DNA of 64,000 nt, from NCBI GenBank assembly GCA_945862165.1, contig CAMAXI010000004.1:1-64000 (forward strand), written 5' to 3'. Each line of letters opens with the position of its first letter. Within the stretch, counting starts at the first letter, position 1. This DNA is from Chryseobacterium gleum (GTDB lineage Bacteria > Bacteroidota > Bacteroidia > Flavobacteriales_D > Crocinitomicaceae). Shown one piece after another: positions 1 through 7,592 of the stretch. The position numbers were made by a program, and so were the translations under genes. Under the pieces are notes generated by a model, which was not told where the DNA came from, made no database searches, and worked only from the letters and a program-made list of their open reading frames with translations.

Positions 1-105
<105 letters not shown>

Positions 106-113
106 TTTTACAG

Positions 114-144
114 AAACCCAACCCCATAAAGGTTGGGTTTTTTT
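114..144 (+). terminator. Intrinsic terminator of the rRNA operon
   Basis: A 10-bp perfect inverted repeat (AAACCCAACC at 114-123 with GGTTGGGTTT at 131-140) around a 7-base loop runs into a T tract. It lies about ten bases after the 5S end, so it should end rRNA transcription. Confidence 0.9.
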
Positions 145-192
145 GTGCGCTGTAGTTTGGTACCTTATCTTATAATTAAATTTCAATCGTAA

Positions 193-200
193 TAATTTTG
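193..200 (+). promoter_or_regulatory. Bacteroidetes-type -7 element upstream of uvrB
   Basis: TAATTTTG matches the TAnnTTTG consensus of the Bacteroidetes primary sigma factor. It sits 11 bases before the uvrB ATG, implying a very short leader. I see no convincing -33 TTG at the usual spacing, so this rests on one element. Confidence 0.55.
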
Positions 201-211
201 TATATTTATGT

Positions 212-2224
212 ATGGAATTTCAACTTATTTCTGATTACTCTCCGACTGGAGATCAGCCGGTAGCAATAGAACAACTTGTGAATGGTGTGTTAAGAGGAGA
301 AGATTACCAAACATTATTAGGTGTAACAGGTAGTGGAAAAACATTTACGATAGCTAATGTTATTAAAGAAGTAACTAAACCTACCTTAATTTTATCGCAT
401 AATAAAACGCTGGCAGCGCAGTTATATGGTGAGTTTAAACAGTTTTTTCCCAATAATGCAGTTGAATATTTTGTGTCTTACTATGATTATTACCAACCAG
501 AGGCTTATTTACCGGTTACAGGAACCTATATTGAAAAGGATTTAGCTGTAAATGATGAGTTAGAGAAATTACGACTATCCGCAACATCTGCACTGCTTTC
601 TGGTAGAAAAGATGTTATTGTAGTTTCCTCTGTATCCTGTTTATATGGTATTGGAAATCCGAATGAGTTTAAGAATAGCATACAATATTTAAAAAAGGGA
701 GAGAAATATAGTAGAAATAAATTTTTATTACGTTTGGTTGAAAATTTATATTCTCGTTCGCTAGAAGAATTTAAAAGAGGAACTTTTCGTGTCAAAGGAG
801 ACACGATTGATGTGTATTTAGCATATGCTGATTATGCTATTCGTTTTGATTTTTGGGGAGATGAGTTAGAAAATATTTATTCCATAGATCCATTAACATC
901 TACTAAAATTGAATCTTTAGAGGAGATTAATCTATATCCAGCAAATATCTTTGTATCTAGTCCTGAAACGATTCATCGTGCGATTGACCAAATTCAATTA
1001 GATATGGGAATTCAGGTGGAGGCTTTCAAGAAAGAAGGGAAACCAGAAGAATCTAAACGATTGGAAGAACGTGTTTCGTATGATTTAGAAATGATTCGTG
1101 AGTTGGGTTATTGTTCAGGTATTGAAAATTATTCGCGTTATTTTGATCAACGAGAACCTGGAACGAGACCATTCTGTTTATTGGATTATTTTCCAGAAGA
1201 CTATTTAATGGTTATTGATGAAAGTCATGTGACAATACCGCAAATTAAAGCAATGTATGGTGGAGATCGTGCGCGTAAGATTAATTTAGTGGATTATGGT
1301 TTTCGTTTACAAGCAGCGATGGATAATCGTCCATTAAAGTTTGAGGAATTTGATGGGCTGGTAAATCAAACTATTTTTGTTTCAGCAACACCTGCTGATT
1401 ATGAATTAGCAAAATCGGAAGGAGTTGTTGTAGAACAATTGATCCGACCTACTGGTTTATTAGATCCGATCATAGATGTACGTCCAAGTATCAATCAAAT
1501 AGATGATTTAATTGAAGAAATTCAAAAACGTATAACTGTTTCTGAGAGAACATTGGTTACAACGTTAACTAAACGTATGGCGGAAGAACTCCAAAAGTAC
1601 TTGGATAAAGTAGGTATTGCTTGTCGTTATATTCATAGTGATATCGATACGATTGAACGCGTAGAGATTTTACGTCAATTGCGTCTCGGTGTTTTTGATG
1701 TATTAATTGGCGTAAATTTATTACGGGAAGGACTTGATTTACCCGAAGTTTCTTTAGTCGCTATTTTGGATGCGGATAAGGAAGGTTTCTTAAGAGATCA
1801 ACGTTCATTGGTACAAACGGTTGGAAGGGCAGCTAGAAATATTAATGGCTTGGTGATTATGTATGCCGATAAGATTACCAAATCTATGGAAATAACAATC
1901 GAAGAGACAGCTCGAAGAAGAACCATGCAAATAGCATATAATGAGGAACACGATCAGGTTCCTACCGCTTTAAATAAAAGTAAAGAAAGTATACTCGAAT
2001 CTACAATGGTCGCTACAACGGATGAACAGCTACATGCTGCATATTATAAAGATAAGCACGACTCATTATTAGCTGCTGAACCAATTTTAGAATATCAAAC
2101 GAAAGCACAAATGGAAGAAAGAATTAAACAAATTAAATCTAAAATGCAAAAAGCAGCAAAAGAAATGGATTTTTTAGAAGCGGCACGATGGAGAGATGAA
2201 TTACAAAAATTAGAGCAATTGTAA
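212..2224 (+). CDS. uvrB: UvrABC system protein B (excinuclease subunit)
   Basis: UvrB is the helicase-like damage-verification subunit of nucleotide excision repair. UvrA loads it on DNA and it then recruits UvrC. The 670-residue length is normal for UvrB. Walker A GVTGSGKT is at residues 37-44. The beta-hairpin region with YYDYYQPEAYLP follows at about residue 90, and the DEAD-like motif VIDESH and helicase motifs (VNLLREGLDLPEV, QTVGRAARN) come later. The C-terminal UVR coiled-coil domain (KSKMQKAAKEMDFLEAARWRDE) that contacts UvrC is present. The ATG at 212 is preceded by a TAnnTTTG promoter element and no better upstream start exists. It seems to be a single-gene unit between the rRNA operon and the GWxTD gene. 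Identification is secure. Confidence 0.99.
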   Translation: MEFQLISDYSPTGDQPVAIEQLVNGVLRGEDYQTLLGVTGSGKTFTIANVIKEVTKPTLILSHNKTLAAQLYGEFKQFFPNNAVEYFVSYYDYYQPEAYLPVTGTYIEKDLAVNDELEKLRLSATSALLSGRKDVIVVSSVSCLYGIGNPNEFKNSIQYLKKGEKYSRNKFLLRLVENLYSRSLEEFKRGTFRVKGDTIDVYLAYADYAIRFDFWGDELENIYSIDPLTSTKIESLEEINLYPANIFVSSPETIHRAIDQIQLDMGIQVEAFKKEGKPEESKRLEERVSYDLEMIRELGYCSGIENYSRYFDQREPGTRPFCLLDYFPEDYLMVIDESHVTIPQIKAMYGGDRARKINLVDYGFRLQAAMDNRPLKFEEFDGLVNQTIFVSATPADYELAKSEGVVVEQLIRPTGLLDPIIDVRPSINQIDDLIEEIQKRITVSERTLVTTLTKRMAEELQKYLDKVGIACRYIHSDIDTIERVEILRQLRLGVFDVLIGVNLLREGLDLPEVSLVAILDADKEGFLRDQRSLVQTVGRAARNINGLVIMYADKITKSMEITIEETARRRTMQIAYNEEHDQVPTALNKSKESILESTMVATTDEQLHAAYYKDKHDSLLAAEPILEYQTKAQMEERIKQIKSKMQKAAKEMDFLEAARWRDELQKLEQL

Positions 2225-2256
2225 TTTAATACGCAACTTTGCAATATATTTATAGT

Positions 2257-3702
2257 ATGAAATTTATCTTCCTTATAGCATCCTTATTTTTTATTATTAG
2301 TTGCAGTTTTGCACAATCAAAAAAAAGCTTAAAAGTATATACAGATTATAATTTTTATTATGATCCTTCTCTTGGCGAGTATATCGAATTAAAATTTCAA
2401 TTTGATGCTAATTCCTTGGTATTAGTGAAAGAAAATAGTTGGTTTAGGTCTAAGGTAGATGTTGAAATTCAACTATTGAAAGATTCTACTAAGATTGTCC
2501 GAAAACTATATGCTGTTGAATCCCCGAAATACCAGGATAGTATATTTATGGATTTCTTTGATGTTAAAAGATATCCGCTTAAACCTGGAAGCTACCAACT
2601 CTTAATTTCATTCAGTGATCCATATTCCAAACAAAAATCTATTTCTTCTAAACAAGCTATCGTAGTTCCTGATTTACACTCTAAAATTTCTATTTCGGAT
2701 ATACAAGTTTGTGAAAATATTCGTGAGACTTCCGAAATTACTATTCTATCTAAATCTGGTTATGCTTTATTTCCACGATTAATTAATTATTTCCCAGCAG
2801 ATTGTCAGTTTTTACCGACTTATTTGGAGTTGTATAACCCTTCGAAAGATAGTGTTTCACTTCGGTTAAAGACATCCTTTTTTAAGCAAGGAGACGCCAA
2901 TGAAATTGTTGATATGACGCGTTTTTCAGATGTTGTTATTCAAGATGTTACACCAATAATTCAAAAGAATATAATTTCTAATCTGTCTACTGGAACTTAT
3001 AGAATGGTTTATTCATTAATTCAAGGTAGTACTATTCTTTGCACTTCTGCTTATTTTTTTGATAGAATGAATGAGCCTTTGGAATATATAGCTACAGATA
3101 ATATTGTTTTAGATCCTATTTTCCAAAAGAGTATACCGAATGATAGTTTGCCGTATTATTTAGCTAGTATTATACCGGTTGCTAATCCGATGGAGATTCC
3201 TATTATAAATAAGTTAGTCAAAGAAAATGATTTAGATAAAATGCGAAAATATATGCAGTCTTTTTGGGTAATCACTTCCGGGAGGTTAAACGCTTCTAAT
3301 AGTTGGTTAAACTATAAAGAACAAGTTAAAATGGTAGAGAAAACGTATAGCACCGCTATTTTTAAAGGGTATGAATCGGATAGGGGTAGGGTGTATTTAA
3401 AATATGGACAACCGAGTGCAATCGCAGCAAGGGAAACATCGCCATCCGAATATCCGTACGAAATTTGGCAATATGACAAGATCAAACAATTTTCAAACAA
3501 ACGTTTCGTTTTTTACAATCCAGATTTGGTGAACAATCATTATCAGTTATTACACAGCGATATGCAAGGGGAATTAAAAAATTATCGTTGGCAACAATTG
3601 TTAACCAAAAGAAATTCGCCAAATCAAAATATCGATGATCCAAATGATGGGAATAAAGAGCATTATGGAGGCGAAAGCATGGATGTATATAATCAATATT
3701 AG
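2257..3702 (+). CDS. GWxTD domain-containing secreted protein
   Basis: I chose ATG 2257 (481 aa) over the longer TTG reading at 2239. It starts exactly at a signal peptide (MKFIFLIASLFFIISCSFAQ), and a near-consensus promoter element (CAACTTTG, 2234-2241) overlaps the TTG. The C-terminal part carries the GWxTD-family signature in the variant GYESDRG (residues 371-377) followed by VYLKYGQPS and PYEIWQY, a domain common in exported Bacteroidetes proteins of unknown biochemical role. The N-terminal half looks like beta-rich periplasmic or surface modules. No catalytic motif is seen. The gene ends 8 bases before the glycosyltransferase at 3711, so the two are likely cotranscribed. Confidence 0.85.
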   Translation: MKFIFLIASLFFIISCSFAQSKKSLKVYTDYNFYYDPSLGEYIELKFQFDANSLVLVKENSWFRSKVDVEIQLLKDSTKIVRKLYAVESPKYQDSIFMDFFDVKRYPLKPGSYQLLISFSDPYSKQKSISSKQAIVVPDLHSKISISDIQVCENIRETSEITILSKSGYALFPRLINYFPADCQFLPTYLELYNPSKDSVSLRLKTSFFKQGDANEIVDMTRFSDVVIQDVTPIIQKNIISNLSTGTYRMVYSLIQGSTILCTSAYFFDRMNEPLEYIATDNIVLDPIFQKSIPNDSLPYYLASIIPVANPMEIPIINKLVKENDLDKMRKYMQSFWVITSGRLNASNSWLNYKEQVKMVEKTYSTAIFKGYESDRGRVYLKYGQPSAIAARETSPSEYPYEIWQYDKIKQFSNKRFVFYNPDLVNNHYQLLHSDMQGELKNYRWQQLLTKRNSPNQNIDDPNDGNKEHYGGESMDVYNQY

Positions 3703-3710
3703 TCAAGGGA

Positions 3711-4739
3711 ATGTCTGAAATAGCAATTGTTATCTTAAATTATAATGGAAAAAAGCATTTAGAAACTTTTTTACCAATTGTAATTCAGTATAGTCCAAAT
3801 TGTAAAATTATTGTTGCGGATAATCAATCTACGGATGATTCACTTTCATTTCTTCAATCGTATTTCCCAACTGTGGAAATCATTGTAAATACAGATAATG
3901 GAGGTTTTGCGAAAGGGTATAATGATGCGTTACGTTTAGTTAATGCTCCTTACTATTTATTATTGAATAGTGATATTGAAGTTACAGAAGGTTGGTTAGA
4001 TCCATTGTTTGAAATGGTTCAGGAAGAGGATGTAGCAGGTTGTCAACCAAAAGTTTTATCTTACTCTAATAAAACGGTATTTGAACATGCTGGTGCCTCT
4101 GGTGGTTTTTTAGATCGCAATTATTTTCCTTTTTGTAGGGGTAGAATTTTTGATTTGACAGAAGTGGATGCAGGTCAGTATGATAATGCACAGGAAATTT
4201 TTTGGGCAACAGGTGCTTGTATGCTTATTAAATCGGAAATTTTTCATGCAGTAGGAGGATTCGACGAAGATTTTTTTGCACATATGGAAGAGATTGATAT
4301 GTGTTGGCGCATTAAAAAGTTGGGTTATACATTTAAAGTTGCTCCTAGTTCTGTGGTATACCATGTTGGTGGCGGAACTTTAGCTTATAATTCTCCAACT
4401 AAAACCTATTTAAACTTTCGAAATAGTTTATTTATGATTACTAAAAATTACACAGGAATTTTAGGAATCAAAATTTTCTATCGCTTACTATTAGATGGTA
4501 TTGCTGGTATGTTGTTTCTTTTAAAAGGTTCGCCTTTACATACAGTTGCTGTATTAAAAGCACATCGTGATTATTATCGAAAATTACCGCTCATGCTTCA
4601 AAAAAGAAAAAAAATAAAGCGTTTACATTTTCCTAAACATGATTTGGTTGGCATGTATGTAGGGAGTATATTGTGGGCACGCTATTTTAAAGGAATTTTG
4701 AAATACTCGGAGTTGAATTTTAGATTGTTTAAGCGATAG
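3711..4739 (+). CDS. Family 2 glycosyltransferase (rhamnosyltransferase-like)
   Basis: A 342-residue cytoplasmic GT-A fold enzyme. The N-terminal IAIVILNYNG start, nucleotide-binding DNQSTDDS (about residues 37-44), GGFAKGYNDA and the metal-binding LLLNSDIEV are typical of the WbbL/rhamnosyltransferase group. ATGACMLIKSEIFHAVGGFDE and the acidic MEEIDMCWRIKKLGY motif complete the domain. Such enzymes transfer an NDP-sugar to a lipid-linked glycan. It closely follows the GWxTD gene and converges on the MORN gene at 4747. Acceptor and donor cannot be read from the sequence. Confidence 0.9.
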   Translation: MSEIAIVILNYNGKKHLETFLPIVIQYSPNCKIIVADNQSTDDSLSFLQSYFPTVEIIVNTDNGGFAKGYNDALRLVNAPYYLLLNSDIEVTEGWLDPLFEMVQEEDVAGCQPKVLSYSNKTVFEHAGASGGFLDRNYFPFCRGRIFDLTEVDAGQYDNAQEIFWATGACMLIKSEIFHAVGGFDEDFFAHMEEIDMCWRIKKLGYTFKVAPSSVVYHVGGGTLAYNSPTKTYLNFRNSLFMITKNYTGILGIKIFYRLLLDGIAGMLFLLKGSPLHTVAVLKAHRDYYRKLPLMLQKRKKIKRLHFPKHDLVGMYVGSILWARYFKGILKYSELNFRLFKR

Positions 4740-4746
4740 GATTAGA

Positions 4747-5865
4747 TTAGTCTTTTCGTTTATTTACAATCCAATCCTCCATTTTTTTTCCTTGCTTAAA
4801 AGTTCCTCTTGATTCAATCACTTCTTCATTTAAGTAAAAGATATATAACCACAATCCTTCTTGTTTATCATTGACATAGCTTCCTTTTCCTTCTAATCGA
4901 CCATCTAAGTAAAAATCTACATATTCTCCTTGTAATTTTCCTTGTGCATAATTCATACTTGCAGAAAGAATACCAGATTCAAAATAGCTTTCCCAATATC
5001 CATTTTTTAAGTCATTGATAAAATTTCCTTTTTCTTTTAGATTTCCATTTGGGTAGTAAAACAACCATTCACCTTCTTTTTTCCAACGATTAAAACCTCC
5101 TTTTTCAGCAATTTGTCCATTTTCGTAGAATTTCATCCAATTTCCAGTTTCATCATCATTTACGTAGGATTCTGTTTTTTCTACTTGTCCATTACGGTAG
5201 TAAAATTTTCGTTCTCCCTCTTTTTTACCAAGTGAAAAATGGATGGTCATTTCTGTTTCACCGGTAGGGTAGAAGTAGGTCCAAGTACTATCTTCTAAAT
5301 CATTTTTATAGATACCTTTCTCTTTTATTGTTCCATCGTTGTAATAAGAAATCCAAGTGCCATTTTTTAAATTACGATTGAAATTTCCGGTTTTTTCTAG
5401 TTGATTATTTTCGTAACGATAGGTCCATTCTCCTATTTTTTTTCCGTTTTCATAATTCCCAAAACTTTTAATTTTTCCATTTACATAAAATAAACTGTAC
5501 TCCTCCACTAATTCTCCATGGTTGTATTTACATTTTTCTTGTATAGTAGCATCTTCAAAATAGGTAAAAGCTTCTCCATGTAACACTCCTATTAGGTACT
5601 GTTTTTTTGACTTTAGATTTCCGTTGCCATAATATTCTTGGTATTCGCCATCATATTTATCATTTAGATAATTTTTTTTCTCTTTTAGTTGGGAAGTAAT
5701 GTAATAGGAAAGCCATTCTCCTTGTTTTTGCCCATTAGCCATTTTACCTTTTTCTCTTATAGCTCCATTCTCATAATAATTTACTATCTCACCTTCAAAT
5801 GACATCACTTGAGATAAGCTACTGAAAGACAGTGTTGTAATTAAAAAGCATAGCGATAATTTCAT
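4747..5865 (-). CDS. MORN-repeat (YwqK-like) secreted protein
   Basis: A 372-residue protein starting with a signal peptide (MKLSLCFLITTLSFSSLSQV). It then consists almost only of about 14 tandem units of roughly 23 residues of the type G.W..YY.NG.L.EKG.Y.N. This is the MORN_2 variant, annotated in many Bacteroidetes as 'toxin-antitoxin system YwqK family antitoxin'. That name is historical. With a signal peptide the protein is more likely a periplasmic or surface repeat scaffold. A consensus promoter element lies 20-27 bases upstream of the ATG on the minus strand. It is transcribed alone, convergent to the glycosyltransferase at 3711. Confidence 0.88.
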   Translation of the reverse strand: MKLSLCFLITTLSFSSLSQVMSFEGEIVNYYENGAIREKGKMANGQKQGEWLSYYITSQLKEKKNYLNDKYDGEYQEYYGNGNLKSKKQYLIGVLHGEAFTYFEDATIQEKCKYNHGELVEEYSLFYVNGKIKSFGNYENGKKIGEWTYRYENNQLEKTGNFNRNLKNGTWISYYNDGTIKEKGIYKNDLEDSTWTYFYPTGETEMTIHFSLGKKEGERKFYYRNGQVEKTESYVNDDETGNWMKFYENGQIAEKGGFNRWKKEGEWLFYYPNGNLKEKGNFINDLKNGYWESYFESGILSASMNYAQGKLQGEYVDFYLDGRLEGKGSYVNDKQEGLWLYIFYLNEEVIESRGTFKQGKKMEDWIVNKRKD

Positions 5866-5884
5866 GATATGTTCACATTTATTT

Positions 5885-5892
5885 CAAATGTA
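5885..5892 (-). promoter_or_regulatory. Bacteroidetes-type -7 element for the MORN gene
   Basis: On the minus strand the bases read TACATTTG, an exact TAnnTTTG match. The element starts 20 bases before the start codon at 5865. No clear -33 TTG at the usual spacing was found. Confidence 0.5.
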
Positions 5893-5949
5893 CATACTTT
5901 TTTCTTGGTTTTTACTTGTCAATTAACAAACTATTACTAATTTTACCAC

Positions 5950-6034
5950 GGAGAATTGGCAGAGTGGTCGATTGCGGCAGTCTTGAAAACTGTTGTACCG
6001 CAAGGTACCGTAGGTTCGAATCCTACATTCTCCG
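5950..6034 (+). tRNA. tRNA-Ser (anticodon UGA)
   Basis: Acceptor arms GGAGAAT (5950-5956) and ATTCTCC (6027-6033) pair perfectly. The D-arm contains GGCAGAGTGGTCGATTGCGGC, the anticodon loop CTTGAAA gives TGA, and the T-arm has GTAGGTTCGAATCCTAC. A long variable arm (GTACC-GCAA-GGTAC) marks it as a type II tRNA, as expected for serine. The 3' CCA is not encoded (GCTG follows). An open reading frame that starts inside this tRNA is only an upstream extension of the gene at 6085. Confidence 0.97.
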
Positions 6035-6037
6035 CTG

Positions 6038-6068
6038 AAAAAGCCTTACAATTCGTGAGGCTTTTTTT
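6038..6068 (+). terminator. Intrinsic terminator after tRNA-Ser
   Basis: AAAAGCCTTAC (6039-6049) pairs with GTGAGGCTTTT (6055-6065), with one G-T wobble, around a 5-base loop and runs into a T tract. It directly follows the tRNA and ends 17 bases before the next start codon, so the downstream gene probably uses partial read-through or its own promoter. Confidence 0.8.
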
Positions 6069-6084
6069 ATTTAAACTGGTTATT

Positions 6085-6798
6085 ATGAAAAAACTTTCCA
6101 TTCTTATTCCAGCGTATAATGAAGCGAATACGATTCATTTAATTTTGGACAAGGTTAAATCTGTAGCTTTAATTGGTAATATTGAAAAGGAAATCATTCT
6201 TGTAAATGATTGTTCTACAGATACTACGGAAGATGCTGTGCAAACATATATGCAAGCCAACCCAGAACTTTCGATTTCGTATTATAAACATCCTTATAAT
6301 CAAGGAAAGGGCGCTGCGATTCATACTGCGATTCAAAAAGCTACTGGAGATATGTGTATTGTGCAAGATGCAGATTTAGAATATGACCCAGAAGAATTTA
6401 ATATTTTACTGAAACCAATGTTAGATGGTTTTGCGGATGTGGTTTATGGTTCTCGTTTTATTGGAGGTAATGCGCATCGTATTTTGTTCTTTTGGCATAC
6501 GATTGGTAATAAGTTCTTAACGACCTTATCGAATATGATGACCAATCTGAACTTAACGGATATGGAAACATGTTACAAGTTATTTAGAACAGATATTATT
6601 CAAGGAATTTCGTTAAACGAAAAACGTTTTGGATTTGAACCAGAAGTTACTGCTAAAATTGCAAAGATTCCTAAAATTCGCATTTACGAAGTAGGTATTT
6701 CGTATTATGGTAGAACGTATGAAGAAGGGAAGAAGATTGGCTGGAGAGATGGGTTTAGAGCGATATATTGTATATTAAAATACCGTTTTAGTAAGTGA
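6085..6798 (+). CDS. Family 2 glycosyltransferase, polyprenyl-phosphate sugar synthase type
   Basis: The start is ATG 6085 (237 aa). The longer frame runs back into tRNA-Ser and its terminator and cannot be coding. [41 protein letters not shown] and the catalytic QDADLEYDP stretch match the DPM1/GtrB-like GT2 group, which loads a sugar from an NDP donor onto polyprenyl phosphate on the cytoplasmic face. It lacks the C-terminal membrane helices found in GtrB, so it resembles the soluble DPM1 type. The gene stands alone after the tRNA. Confidence 0.9.
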   Translation: MKKLSILIPAYNEANTIHLILDKVKSVALIGNIEKEIILVNDCSTDTTEDAVQTYMQANPELSISYYKHPYNQGKGAAIHTAIQKATGDMCIVQDADLEYDPEEFNILLKPMLDGFADVVYGSRFIGGNAHRILFFWHTIGNKFLTTLSNMMTNLNLTDMETCYKLFRTDIIQGISLNEKRFGFEPEVTAKIAKIPKIRIYEVGISYYGRTYEEGKKIGWRDGFRAIYCILKYRFSK

Positions 6799-6841
6799 TT
6801 AATTTAAGTTTTTAGGGAATCTTTAAATGTTAATTTTCGCT

Positions 6842-7492
6842 GTTCTTTTGGCTTGACCCAAAAGAACCAAAAAGTCAAGCCTGTAAAAATAATTTTCTAA
6901 AACTATGGAACATTCCAGTCATTTACCCAAACTCGCAAACGCAGTTCACTTGAGCCTTATCAGGACTCAAGACTGCTGAGCTCAAACAAGGGTGCATTTC
7001 CTTTCATTTATCCTTGTTTTCGTAAAATAATTTTTAAGGGCGATTAAAGTTCATGAATGTTCTTTTGGCTTGACCCAAAAGAACCAAAAAAGTCAAGCCT
7101 GTAAAAATAATTTTCTAAAACTACGGAACATTCCAGTCATTTACCCAAACTCGCAAACGCAGTTCACTTGCCCCTTTCAGGATGCAAGACTGCTGAGCTC
7201 AAACAAGGGTGCATTTCCTTTCATTTATCCTTGTTTTAGTAAAATTATTTTTAAGGGCGTTTAAAGATTATGAACGTTCTTTTGGCTTGACCCAAAAGAA
7301 CCAAAAAGTCAAGCCTGTAAAAATAATTTTCTAAAACTATGGAATATTCCAGTCATTTACCCAAACTCGCAAACGCAGTTTACTTGCCCCTTTTAGGATG
7401 CAAGACTGCTGGGCTCAAACAAGGGTGCATTTCCTTTCATTTATCCTTGTTTTAGTAAAATTATTTTTAAGGGCTATTAAATTTCATTACTA
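6842..7492 (+). repeat. Three tandem copies of a 217-bp structured unit
   Basis: Copies start at 6842, 7059 and 7276, an exact 217-bp period with few differences; the third fades out near 7492. Each unit begins GTTCTTTTGG-CTTGAC-CCAAAAGAAC, a 10-bp hairpin whose 6-base loop is complementary to GTCAAG just downstream, so two stems interlock. Farther in, CTTGAG/CTCAAG (copy 1) becomes CTTGC/GCAAG (copies 2 and 3), a paired change that keeps the stem. AAACAAGG pairs with CCTTGTTT. TAAAAATAATTTTCTAAAAC near the 5' end (7102-7121 in copy 2) pairs with 7233-7253 near the 3' end with a single extra base. The short reading frame at 7070-7264 falls inside the repeat and is not considered coding. The remaining 7493-7592 holds nothing I recognise except a CTTCGACAAGCTCA stretch common in intergenic repeats. 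Confidence 0.9.
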
Positions 7493-7592
7493 AAATCAAG
7501 TATTACTTCCTACTAAAATGTTAAACACTTCTTTCGGGATTCTCCTCACTTCGACAAGCTCATTGCCAGCAAGAAGGGAAAACAAATTTCGT

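Noticed and set aside
4747-5865. Antitoxin of a toxin-antitoxin pair (YwqK label)
   Set aside because: The protein has a signal peptide and no toxin gene beside it; MORN-repeat surface protein fits better.
5956-6084. N-terminal extension of the glycosyltransferase at 6085
   Set aside because: It is translated from tRNA-Ser and its terminator; the [13 protein letters not shown] start at 6085 is the natural one.
7070-7264. 64-residue reading frame in the repeat region
   Set aside because: It lies completely in the 217-bp repeat and has no codon-level conservation between copies beyond that of the DNA itself.
6842-7492. CRISPR array
   Set aside because: The units are 217 bp and nearly uniform, with no short repeat/unique spacer alternation and no cas genes.
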